Source: an uncultured Hyphomicrobiales bacterium
GTDB taxonomy: Bacteria; Pseudomonadota; Alphaproteobacteria; Rhizobiales; Beijerinckiaceae
Assembly (NCBI GenBank): GCA_903916165.1
Contig: CAIWVR010000211.1
Span: 1 to 7,229 of the forward strand
DNA: 7,229 bases
Direction of reading: 5' to 3'
This document shows positions 1 through 6,237 of this stretch, piece after piece. Each line of letters opens with the position of its first letter. Position 1 is the first letter of the stretch. Below the pieces are notes generated by a model, which saw only the letters and a list, made by a program, of their open reading frames with translations, ran no database searches and had not been told where the DNA came from. A program made the position numbers and the translations under genes.

Positions 1-1326
1 CTTGCCGACGCGAAGGTTCTCTTCGATCGAGCGGGCAAACAGCATGGGCTCCTGGAACACCACGCCGATGTTTCGCCGCAGCGACACCAGCGTCATGTCG
101 CGAATGTCGATGCCGTCGATCCTGACTGCGCCATGCAGCGGGTCGAACACGCGGTGCAGCAGGCTCAACGTCGTCGACTTGCCCGAGCCCGTCGAGCCGA
201 CCAGCGCGACCGTCTCGCCCGGCTCCACAATGAAGGACACGTCCTGTACCGCCGTGCGGCGCCCGTCATAGCTGAAGGTCACATGCTCAAAGGCCACGCG
301 CCCGCGCAGGCGCCCGGCATCCTGCGCACCAGCCTTGTCGTTCACGCCGGGCAGCGTGTCGAGAACATGGAAGAAATCCTGCAGTTTCGGCGTCAGCAGG
401 AAGCCCGCATTGACGAACCCGACGATCTGCTCAAGCCGACCGATCAGCATGGTCGCGAAACTCATGAAGGCAACAATCTCGCCGATGGTCGCGAGCCCGC
501 GCATATGCAGCCAGGTGCCGAGCAGGAAAATGCCGACGAGGGTCAGCGTCGCAGACGCCCGCGTCGCCACGGCCGCCAGCGCCCACCACGACAGGACCGG
601 CATTTGCGCGCTGAGCACATCGTCAATGATGCGGCGCATGGCAAATGTCTCAGATTCCACACGCGTAAAGCTCTGGATCACCGGCACATTGCCCAGCGCG
701 TCGGACGCGCGTTCGGCAAGGTCCGTGTTGAACTTCTCGACCCGGCCCTGCATGCCCTCCGTGCGGCGCAAAACGAAGGTTGTCAGCAGCCCGAAGAAGA
801 TCACCAGCACGATCAGCAAGCCCGACAGCCGCCAGTTCACAAACAGCGACAGCGGCAGCATGACGCCCAGCGCCATCATCGATGCGCAATTCTCGCGGAA
901 GAACGACAGCCACATCGACGCCATGCCATTGGCACCGTCGAGCATGGTTTTCAGCAGGCGGCCCGAATGGCTGGCGGTGTGAAAACTCAGCGGCAGATGC
1001 AGAACGTGCTCGAAATAGGTGCCCGTGACGGCCAACCGCCTGCGATGCGACAGGCGATCAGAATGCAGGGCGACCAGCACGGCGGACGCAATGGTGAACA
1101 GGCCGAAGCCAACCCAGGCAGCAATCAGCGGCAGCAGGCTATCCCATTGAATGGCAGCCGGATCGTTCTGCCCTGCGGCGAGCTTGTCGATGATCCGCCC
1201 GAACAGCACCGGCTCCGCGAACTGGGCGGCGGCCAATGCGAAATTGGCGATCACCAGAACGACCGCCAGGCGATATTCACTGCCGAGTTCCTTCAGGACA
1301 CGGATGTAAACCCGGACAAAATTCAT
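1..1326 (-). CDS. ndvA: Cyclic beta-1,2-glucan ABC exporter, fused permease/ATPase (3' end beyond window)
   Basis: This is a half-transporter of the ABC exporter class, membrane domain first and ATPase domain second. Its homologues (NdvA/ChvA) move cyclic beta-1,2-glucan from cytoplasm to periplasm. I translated 442 residues. Hydrophobic membrane segments lie at about residues 18-40, 64-88, 145-165, 167-185 and 255-278. The nucleotide-binding domain starts near 343, with Walker A GSTGSGKST at 377-385 and the Q-loop Gln in VFQE at 425. The window ends in EENLRVGK, before the signature motif and Walker B. The family is usually about 590 residues, so roughly 150 are off-window. The start MNFVRVYIRVL matches the usual NdvA N-terminus. 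An in-frame ATG 14 codons upstream (at 1368) is possible, and neither start has a strong Shine-Dalgarno. It is divergent from the CoA-transferase operon. Family assignment is strong; the substrate is inferred from similarity of the whole chain. Confidence 0.9.
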   Translation of the reverse strand, partial: MNFVRVYIRVLKELGSEYRLAVVLVIANFALAAAQFAEPVLFGRIIDKLAAGQNDPAAIQWDSLLPLIAAWVGFGLFTIASAVLVALHSDRLSHRRRLAVTGTYFEHVLHLPLSFHTASHSGRLLKTMLDGANGMASMWLSFFRENCASMMALGVMLPLSLFVNWRLSGLLIVLVIFFGLLTTFVLRRTEGMQGRVEKFNTDLAERASDALGNVPVIQSFTRVESETFAMRRIIDDVLSAQMPVLSWWALAAVATRASATLTLVGIFLLGTWLHMRGLATIGEIVAFMSFATMLIGRLEQIVGFVNAGFLLTPKLQDFFHVLDTLPGVNDKAGAQDAGRLRGRVAFEHVTFSYDGRRTAVQDVSFIVEPGETVALVGSTGSGKSTTLSLLHRVFDPLHGAVRIDGIDIRDMTLVSLRRNIGVVFQEPMLFARSIEENLRVGK

Positions 1327-1448
1327 GTTCCGCTGACCCGCCCCGTCGTTTCCCACAAGGCGCAGCATAAGCGATTGAGACAACAGAGGCCATGGCCCAG
1401 CCATGCCGCCCACCCTCTCTCGGGTCATGCCGCAGGTGCGAAAAGAGC

Positions 1449-1477
1449 TTGGTTTCCGCAATCCATCCGCCTAACTT
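1449..1477 (+). promoter_or_regulatory. Weak candidate promoter for the CoA-transferase operon
   Basis: In the 185-bp gap between the divergent ndvA and scoA starts there is TTGGTT at 1449-1454 and TAACTT at 1472-1477, separated by 17 bases. Each hexamer matches only three positions of the sigma-70 consensus. The TTG core and the exact spacing are the only support. Its distance to the scoA start is reasonable, but this remains a guess. Confidence 0.22.
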
Positions 1478-1511
1478 CAGCAAAAGTTTGCAGGGGAGCC
1501 CGGCGACGGTC

Positions 1512-2213
1512 ATGAGGAAAGTTTATTCTGACGCGACATCCGCGCTGGCGGGTCTTCTGAAGGACGGCATGACCGTCATGTCCGGCGGCTTCGGCCTTTG
1601 CGGCATTCCGGAAACGCTGATCCTGGCGATCCGCGAAGCGGGCGTGAAAAACCTGACGGTCATTTCCAACAATGCCGGCGTCGACGGCATCGGCCTCGGC
1701 ATCCTGCTCGAGACGCGCCAGATCCGGAAGATGATCTCGTCCTATGTCGGCGAGAACAAGCTCTTCGCGCAGCAATTTCTGGCTGGTGAACTCGAGCTCG
1801 AATTCACTCCGCAAGGCACCCTGGCCGAGCGCATCCGCGCCGGTGGTGCCGGTATCCCGGCCTTCTTCACCAAGACCGGCGTGGGCACCATGATCGCCGA
1901 GGGCAAGGACCTTCGCACATTCGACGGCGAGACCTTTGTCATGGAGCGCGGTCTCGTGGCCGATATCGCCATCGTCCATGCATGGAAGGCCGATACGGAA
2001 GGCAATCTCGTCTACCGGAAGACGGCGCGAAACTTCAATCCGATGATGGCCACCGCGGGCAAGGTCACGATCGCGCAGGTCGAACATCTCGTCCAGCCCG
2101 GGCAGATCGACCCCGACCACATCGTCACCCCCGGCATTTTCGTCCAGCGCCTCGTGCATGTACAAAACGCCGAAAAGCGCATTGAGCAGCGCACCACCCG
2201 CAAGCGCGCCTGA
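1512..2213 (+). CDS. scoA: 3-oxoacid CoA-transferase subunit A (succinyl-CoA:acetoacetate type)
   Basis: This is the A subunit (233 residues) of a class I CoA-transferase, which moves CoA from succinyl-CoA to a 3-oxoacid such as acetoacetate in the cytoplasm. Visible family features are the glycine-rich [10 protein letters not shown] at residues 25-34, the SNNAGVDG and [17 protein letters not shown] blocks, the [24 protein letters not shown] stretch (given here only as a named block), and [18 protein letters not shown] near the C-terminus. The length is normal for a separate A subunit. The ATG at 1512 is chosen because the chain then begins MRKVY, like its homologues. AGGGGAG at 1492-1498 could be the Shine-Dalgarno but lies 13 bases away, which is long. 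The B subunit follows after 10 bases. A 3-oxoadipate CoA-transferase role (PcaI) is the main alternative, because the families are close. No other aromatic-degradation gene is in view. Confidence 0.92.
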   Translation: MRKVYSDATSALAGLLKDGMTVMSGGFGLCGIPETLILAIREAGVKNLTVISNNAGVDGIGLGILLETRQIRKMISSYVGENKLFAQQFLAGELELEFTPQGTLAERIRAGGAGIPAFFTKTGVGTMIAEGKDLRTFDGETFVMERGLVADIAIVHAWKADTEGNLVYRKTARNFNPMMATAGKVTIAQVEHLVQPGQIDPDHIVTPGIFVQRLVHVQNAEKRIEQRTTRKRA

Positions 2214-2223
2214 GGAGATCGAC

Positions 2224-2874
2224 ATGGCCTGGACCCGTGATGAAATGGCCGCGCGCGCCGCGCAGGAGCTGCGTGACGGCTATTATGTGAACCTCGGCAT
2301 CGGCATCCCGACGCTGGTGTCCAACCATATTCCCGACGGCATGACGGTGCAGTTGCAGAGCGAGAACGGCATGCTCGGCATGGGGCCTTTTCCCTATGAG
2401 GGCGAAGAGGACGCCGACCTGATCAATGCCGGCAAGCAGACGATCACGGAATTGCCGACGACGAGCTATTTCTCGTCAGCCGAATCCTTCGCCATGATCC
2501 GGGGCGGCCACATCGACCTGTCCATCCTGGGTGCCATGCAGGTCGCAGAGAACGGCGATCTCGCGAACTGGATGATCCCTGGCAAGATGGTGAAAGGCAT
2601 GGGCGGCGCGATGGATCTCGTCGCCGGTGTCAAAAAGGTCGTGGTCGTGATGGAGCATGTCGCCAAGGACGGCCCCAAACTCCTGCACCGCTGCAACCTG
2701 CCGCTGACGGGTTCGGCCGTCGTCGACCTGGTGATCACGGACCTCGCGGTCTTTGCCATCGACAAGGCAGGCCAGGGCGGGATGACGCTGATTGAAATCG
2801 CGCCTGGCGTCACGCCCGCAGAGGTGCGCGAGAAGACCGGGGCCGCTTATGGGGTCCGTCCGGGCCGCGAATGA
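2224..2874 (+). CDS. scoB: 3-oxoacid CoA-transferase subunit B (catalytic Glu subunit)
   Basis: This is the B subunit (216 residues) of the same CoA-transferase. It carries the catalytic glutamate of class I enzymes, Glu47 in the SENG motif at 46-49, which forms the glutamyl-CoA thioester intermediate. The block [18 protein letters not shown] precedes it. [14 protein letters not shown] and the [20 protein letters not shown] block follow, all diagnostic for the SCOT/ScoB family. The length is normal. GAGGAG at 2212-2217 overlaps the scoA stop codon (TGA 2211-2213) and sits six bases before the ATG. The subunits are therefore almost certainly co-transcribed and translationally coupled, as expected for a stoichiometric heteromer. 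An intrinsic terminator follows 26 bases after the stop, making this a closed two-gene operon. PcaJ (3-oxoadipate) is the alternative specificity. Confidence 0.93.
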   Translation: MAWTRDEMAARAAQELRDGYYVNLGIGIPTLVSNHIPDGMTVQLQSENGMLGMGPFPYEGEEDADLINAGKQTITELPTTSYFSSAESFAMIRGGHIDLSILGAMQVAENGDLANWMIPGKMVKGMGGAMDLVAGVKKVVVVMEHVAKDGPKLLHRCNLPLTGSAVVDLVITDLAVFAIDKAGQGGMTLIEIAPGVTPAEVREKTGAAYGVRPGRE

Positions 2875-2900
2875 GCCTGTCACTCCATCACAAATATGTG

Positions 2901-2926
2901 TGCGGCCGTTTTTGGGCCGCATTTTT
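2901..2926 (+). terminator. Rho-independent terminator of scoAB
   Basis: A perfect 7-bp stem (TGCGGCC 2901-2907 with GGCCGCA 2915-2921) encloses a seven-base loop GTTTTTG and is followed by TTTTT at 2922-2926. It lies 26 bases after the scoB stop, so it ends the CoA-transferase transcript and separates it from the downstream permease gene. Confidence 0.88.
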
Positions 2927-3042
2927 CTTGGCGTGAGCATCCCGCAACGGCAGGGCCCGGCGCAGCAGGCAGAGACGGTGCGGTGGTTTGGGCGGTTGAC
3001 CGTGCCTGTCTTCGGAACAAGGCTTCGATTTAAGTGTTTGTA

Positions 3043-3048
3043 TATAAT
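3043..3048 (+). promoter_or_regulatory. Candidate -10 element for the permease gene
   Basis: TATAAT is a perfect sigma-70 -10 hexamer within an AT-rich patch. No good -35 is found 16-18 bases upstream; the nearest TTG-type hexamer, TTGACC at 2996-3001, is too far away. If used, transcription would begin roughly 350 bases before the permease ATG and give a long leader. An activator-dependent promoter would fit the missing -35, but that is inference. Confidence 0.35.
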
Positions 3049-3345
3049 GAGTTTTGTAGTTTTTCAGGGCCGTCAGGGTGCCCCCCGGCCATGATGTCGG
3101 GATACGAATACAGATTTGCAGCCTTTTGGCCCCTGTCATCCAGTGCACATTAAGATTTTGTCACAATCAGGACAGGTGCGACTTTCGTTCAACATCTTGC
3201 TGTGATTATATCCCACCCACGAGAAGGGGAGCAGCCGTTGGCCGACTTCCCCAGTTTGAGGGACAGGAAATACGACCGGACGCTTATGCGCCCGGTTGCG
3301 TTCGCCATGTGTGCGGGCTCTTCCCCCCTCGATCCATGACTTCCC

Positions 3346-3367
3346 TCGCGGCCAAAAAAGGCCGCGA
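3346..3367 (+). repeat. Perfect inverted repeat (hairpin) in the permease leader
   Basis: TCGCGGCC at 3346-3353 and GGCCGCGA at 3360-3367 form a perfect 8-bp GC-rich stem around a loop of six A residues. No T-run follows on either strand, so it is not a canonical intrinsic terminator. It ends 16 bases before the GAGAGG ribosome binding site of the permease gene. It could stabilise or modulate the mRNA, or be a protein-binding palindrome. Confidence 0.7.
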
Positions 3368-3383
3368 CAAGCAATATGAATTC

Positions 3384-3389
3384 GAGAGG
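3384..3389 (+). promoter_or_regulatory. Shine-Dalgarno that fixes the permease start
   Basis: GAGAGG lies nine bases before the ATG at 3399 and is the best ribosome binding site in this stretch. The protein then begins MDVSMLDSAAKAF and runs directly into the first conserved TctA segment. This argues against starting at any of the upstream in-frame codons. Confidence 0.65.
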
Positions 3390-3398
3390 TTAATCGAT

Positions 3399-5477
3399 AT
3401 GGATGTCTCTATGCTCGACAGCGCCGCCAAAGCGTTCGTCATGCTCCTTGACCCCTTCCGGATGATGCTGTTGTTCATCGGCGTGATCATGGGCCTTGTG
3501 CTCGGCATCCTGCCTGGCATCGGCGGTCTGGCCGGCACGGCGCTGCTGCTGCCCTTCACCTTCAACATGGACCCCTATGCCGCTATGGCCCTGTTGTTGG
3601 GCCTTGGCGCAACGACGGCGACCGGCGATCCCATCCCGGCGATCCTGTTCGGCGTCCCCGGCGGTGCCGGCTCGGCTGCCACGGTTCTCGACGGACTGCC
3701 CATGGCCAAGCGCGGCGAGGCTTCGCGTGCCCTGTCCGCCGCCTACATGTCCTCGATGATGGGCGGCATTTTCGGTGCCGCGCTGATGGCGCTCCTGTTG
3801 CCCATCCTGCGACCTGCCATGCTTTATATTGGCTCTCCAGAATTGCTGGCCTTTGCGGTGCTCGGCATATCCATGGTCGCCGTGCTCTCGGGCAGTGCGC
3901 CCTTGCGCGGACTGTCTGCCGGTTGCATCGGCCTGATGATCTCGATGGTCGGCTCGGACCCGCAAACCGGTACGCTGCGCTGGACGCTGGACAGCCTGTA
4001 TCTCTGGGAAGGTGCCCCGCTGGTGCCGATCGTGCTTGGCCTCTTCGCCTTGCCGGAACTGGCCGACCTCGCCATTTCCCGCCAGTCAATCGCGCCGGGC
4101 TCCAAACAGCTCTCGACATCCACGTCCGGGATGATCCAGGGCGCGCGCGACTGCTTCACCCATTGGTGGCTGGTACTCCGCTGCTCGTGGCTTGGCGCAA
4201 CGCTGGGCGCGATTCCCGGCCTCTCGGGTGCCATCGTCGACTGGCTCGCCTACGGCCATGCGCTCAAGACGGAGAAGGGTGCCGCCCTCACCTTCGGCAG
4301 GGGTGACGTGCGTGGCGTGATCGCGTCGGAAAGCGCCAACAATGCCAAGGAGGGCGGCGCGCTCGTGCCGACCGTTGCCTTCGGCGTTCCCGGCTCCGCC
4401 GGCATGGCGATCCTGCTCGGTGCCTTCCTGATCCATGGCCTGGTCCCCGGACCGGACATGCTCACCAAGAATCTCGACGTCACCTATGCGATGGTGTGGT
4501 CGGTGGCGCTCGCCAATGTTCTTGGCGCGGGCCTCTGCTATCTCTTCAGCGCGCAATTCGCTCGTCTCGCGACCCTGCGCTACACGCTCATCCTGCCGGC
4601 GACGCTGTCGATCATCTACATCGGCGCCTTCCAGGGTTCGCGTAACTGGGGCGATCTCTACACGCTGCTCGCCTTCGGCCTGCTGGGCTGGGTGATGAAG
4701 ATGCTGAAGTGGCCGCGTCCGCCGCTCCTGCTGGGCTGCGTGCTCGGTGAGGTCGTCGAGCGCTACCTGTTCATCTCGATCCAGCGCTACGGGGTCGAGT
4801 GGTTCTCGCGCCCGATCGTGATCATCATCTTCACCTTCGCCTTCTTTGGTCTGATGCGCCCGCTTCTGCAGGACATCAAGATCCATGGTGGCTTGCGCCA
4901 GATGCTGACCGGCTTCCACCTGAAGCCGAACTTCAAGGCTGACCAGCTGTTCTACGTCTTCCTCTTCTGCGTCCTCGGCTACATGATGACGGAAGCGTCG
5001 ACGTGGAACATGCATGCCAAGATCGTGCCGATGATCGTCGGTTCGGTGGCGGCCGTGGTTATGACGATCTCGCTCTTCAACTATCTGTTCCGCAAGCCTC
5101 AAGACGTCAGCGACGTTGGCATGGCCGGGAATGTGACGAAGGGGATCGAGCAGAAGATCCACATGGATCTTGAGGCCACGACGGACCATCTCGACACCGT
5201 GACCATCCTGCGCCGTGCAGCGATGTTCTTCGGTTGGCTGATCGCCTTCATGGCTTCCATGGCAACGATCGGCCTGATCCCGACGGTTCCGATCTTCGTG
5301 ATCGCCTTCATGCGTCTCGAAGAAACCAAGGAGCGCTGGTCGCTGGTCATCCCGCAGGCGATCATTCTGACGATCTTCGTCTACGTCCTGTTCGATCAGC
5401 TGCTGACCATCCCGTGGCCGCAGACGCTGATCGGGACCTGGTTCCCGGTGCTGAAGGGCATGATCCCCTCCGTCTGA
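3399..5477 (+). CDS. tctA: Tripartite tricarboxylate transporter permease, TctA-TctB fusion
   Basis: This 692-residue, very hydrophobic inner-membrane protein is the permease of a TTT (TctABC-type) carboxylate importer. Residues 1-495 are a TctA domain. It has GLVLGILPGIGGLAG at 32-46, GDPIPAILFGVPG at 76-88 with the following SAATVLDGLPMAKRGEASRA block, the second-half counterpart LGAIPGLSGAIVDW at 269-282, and ESANNAKEGGALVPT at 311-325 followed by FGVPGS. The paired PGIGG and PGLSG loops reflect the two-fold internal symmetry of TctA. Standard TctA ends near 500 residues. Here a further ~190 follow, with hydrophobic segments at about 515-532, 541-563, 607-637 and 647-668 around a polar loop (565-603), which is the layout of TctB. 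No separate tctB is in view. TctA membership is firm; the TctB assignment rests on layout and weak similarity. It has its own leader and terminator, so it is monocistronic. The substrate is unknown. Confidence 0.88.
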   Translation: MDVSMLDSAAKAFVMLLDPFRMMLLFIGVIMGLVLGILPGIGGLAGTALLLPFTFNMDPYAAMALLLGLGATTATGDPIPAILFGVPGGAGSAATVLDGLPMAKRGEASRALSAAYMSSMMGGIFGAALMALLLPILRPAMLYIGSPELLAFAVLGISMVAVLSGSAPLRGLSAGCIGLMISMVGSDPQTGTLRWTLDSLYLWEGAPLVPIVLGLFALPELADLAISRQSIAPGSKQLSTSTSGMIQGARDCFTHWWLVLRCSWLGATLGAIPGLSGAIVDWLAYGHALKTEKGAALTFGRGDVRGVIASESANNAKEGGALVPTVAFGVPGSAGMAILLGAFLIHGLVPGPDMLTKNLDVTYAMVWSVALANVLGAGLCYLFSAQFARLATLRYTLILPATLSIIYIGAFQGSRNWGDLYTLLAFGLLGWVMKMLKWPRPPLLLGCVLGEVVERYLFISIQRYGVEWFSRPIVIIIFTFAFFGLMRPLLQDIKIHGGLRQMLTGFHLKPNFKADQLFYVFLFCVLGYMMTEASTWNMHAKIVPMIVGSVAAVVMTISLFNYLFRKPQDVSDVGMAGNVTKGIEQKIHMDLEATTDHLDTVTILRRAAMFFGWLIAFMASMATIGLIPTVPIFVIAFMRLEETKERWSLVIPQAIILTIFVYVLFDQLLTIPWPQTLIGTWFPVLKGMIPSV

Positions 5478-5500
5478 CGACACCACGAAAACAAGACCAG

Positions 5501-5528
5501 ATGGCCGGGCTCAGTCCCGGCCATTTTT
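5501..5528 (+). terminator. Rho-independent terminator of the permease gene
   Basis: ATGGCCGGG (5501-5509) pairs perfectly with CCCGGCCAT (5516-5524) around the loop CTCAGT, and a run of five T ends at 5528. It lies 24 bases after the permease stop. No T-run follows on the minus strand, so it works in the plus direction only. Confidence 0.9.
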
Positions 5529-5592
5529 ATGCCCGCGATGCGATCACGCCGCCGATGGCCCCGGGGATCCTCCCGACCCTGCCTGGACAAAG

Positions 5593-5628
5593 AAAAGGGC
5601 ACCATCCTCACGGATGGTGCCCTTTTTT
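5593..5628 (-). terminator. Bidirectional terminator between the convergent permease and SWIB genes
   Basis: GGGCACCATCC (5597-5607) and GGATGGTGCCC (5612-5622) form a perfect 11-bp stem with loop TCAC. It is flanked by AAAA on the left and TTTTTT on the right, so it has a T-run in both directions. It begins 21 bases beyond the stop of the minus-strand SWIB gene, which it most directly serves. It also backs up the permease terminator. Confidence 0.9.
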
Positions 5629-5649
5629 CGGCCTTGCAGCCAGAAAGTC

Positions 5650-5937
5650 CTACTTCAGGTGCTGGGCGAGATGCTTGTTCATCTCGAACATGGTCACCCT
5701 GGGCTTGCCGAAGACCGCCTCAAGCGCCTTGTCGGCGACGATCTCGCGCTTGTTCTCGGGATTCTGCAGCTCGTTCTTCTTGATATATTCCCAGACCTTG
5801 CTGACCACTTCCGAGCGCGGCAAGGGATTGCTGCCGACGATGACAGCCAGTTCCTTCGAGGGCTGCAAGGGCTTCATGAAGGCGGAGTTGGCTTTGGCTT
5901 CGCCAGTCTTGCCTTCGGTGGTTGTCTTCTTCGCCAT
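5650..5937 (-). CDS. Small SWIB/MDM2-fold protein
   Basis: This 95-residue protein consists of a short lysine- and threonine-rich tail (MAKKTTTEGKTGEAK, 1-15) followed by one SWIB domain filling residues about 19-95. The domain is recognised by MKPLQPSKELAVIVG, LPRSEVVSKVWEYIKKNELQ, NPENKREIVADKAL, the FGKP element and the closing VTMFEMNKHLAQHL. All of these are standard positions of the SWIB fold, best known from SWI/SNF subunits and from a fusion to topoisomerase I in chlamydiae. Stand-alone bacterial members are common in alphaproteobacteria and are thought to act on DNA or in protein contacts, but their role is not settled. The ATG at 5937 is preceded by GGAGG five bases away, which rules out the longer in-frame extension to 6168. 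It is a single-gene unit closed by the terminator at 5593-5628. Its neighbours give no functional clue. Confidence 0.92.
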   Translation of the reverse strand: MAKKTTTEGKTGEAKANSAFMKPLQPSKELAVIVGSNPLPRSEVVSKVWEYIKKNELQNPENKREIVADKALEAVFGKPRVTMFEMNKHLAQHLK

Positions 5938-5942
5938 GTTTG

Positions 5943-5947
5943 CCTCC
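5943..5947 (-). promoter_or_regulatory. Shine-Dalgarno of the SWIB gene
   Basis: On the minus strand GGAGG stands five bases before the ATG at 5937. It decides the start in favour of the 95-residue form over an in-frame upstream extension of 77 residues that has no family similarity. Confidence 0.8.
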
Positions 5948-6192
5948 GTCAATCGGAAAAGGTCACGCCATCCAGCCCGGACAATGGGCGGACGACAAAG
6001 CTCATTCCGCATCTGCACGTTTTCGAGGTCCGATGCAACGCACATGACGGCTACCGGGCATGCTGGCAGGGGAGAACTCGACGGAAGGTGATCTGAATGC
6101 CCTCGGGAGGGCAAAAACGAGGCCAAAGGCACAGGCCGGCAGTTTGGCCGGGGGGCTATGCAAGGCACTGGCTCCGCTTTTTGAAGCCACGC

Positions 6193-6224
6193 GCGACGGG
6201 CTGGAAGAAGCTCCAGCCCGTCGC
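6193..6224 (-). terminator. Long hairpin after tctC, atypical terminator
   Basis: A perfect 13-bp stem (GCGACGGGCTGGA 6193-6205 with TCCAGCCCGTCGC 6212-6224) has a six-base loop and begins 13 bases beyond the tctC stop codon (6238-6240). Its position suggests a 3'-end structure for the tctC transcript. There is no T-run next to the stem on either strand, so it would be an unconventional terminator or an mRNA-stabilising hairpin. Confidence 0.5.
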
Positions 6225-6237
6225 TGGCTTGATATCG

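Larger units (their letters stand above)
2927..3398 (+). other. 472-bp non-coding region and presumed 5' leader of the permease gene
   Basis: I find no convincing gene between the scoAB terminator and the permease start. Short open frames exist on both strands but have no recognisable domain or matching Shine-Dalgarno. Patches at about 3025-3065 and 3145-3215 are clearly richer in A/T than the surrounding genes, as expected of promoter DNA. Contents worth naming are the TATAAT hexamer at 3043-3048, a small nine-base palindrome TTGTCACAA at 3158-3166, a separated inverted repeat CCTGTC (3132-3137) / GACAGG (3171-3176), and the perfect hairpin at 3346-3367. The frame upstream of the permease ATG happens to be open back to 3078, but that stretch looks like leader, not protein. 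Confidence 0.6.
5938..6237 (-). other. 300-bp gap between SWIB gene and tctC remnant
   Basis: No gene is supported here. It must contain the SWIB promoter, but I could not find a convincing -35/-10 pair on the minus strand. It holds the SWIB Shine-Dalgarno, a small hairpin GCCCT-CGGG-AGGGC at 6099-6112 followed on the plus strand by AAAAA, and the long hairpin at 6193-6224 just after the tctC stop. Confidence 0.5.

Noticed and set aside
1392..1511. 40-codon N-terminal extension of scoA
   Set aside because: The extra residues do not resemble the family. Homologues begin with a short M-K/R-KVY start that matches the ATG at 1512.
133..1515. Long plus-strand open frame across the ndvA region
   Set aside because: It is antisense to ndvA, rich in Arg, Gln and His, and has no recognisable domain. 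The opposite strand encodes a continuous ABC exporter with Walker A and Q-loop.
2792..3148. Short open frames on both strands over the scoB end and downstream gap
   Set aside because: They run through the scoAB terminator and lack domains, ribosome binding sites and typical codon bias.
3078..3398. In-frame N-terminal extension of the permease by 107 codons
   Set aside because: The extension has no family similarity, contains the perfect hairpin, and lies upstream of a good Shine-Dalgarno at 3384-3389. The family N-terminus fits the ATG at 3399.
4086..5486. 466-residue minus-strand open frame opposite the permease
   Set aside because: The composition is dominated by Asp, Arg, His and Glu with no motif, as expected for the complement of a hydrophobic, GC-rich gene. 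The plus strand carries the conserved TctA blocks.
5938..6168. 77-codon N-terminal extension of the SWIB protein
   Set aside because: It has no similarity to the family and no ribosome binding site, whereas GGAGG stands five bases before the ATG at 5937.
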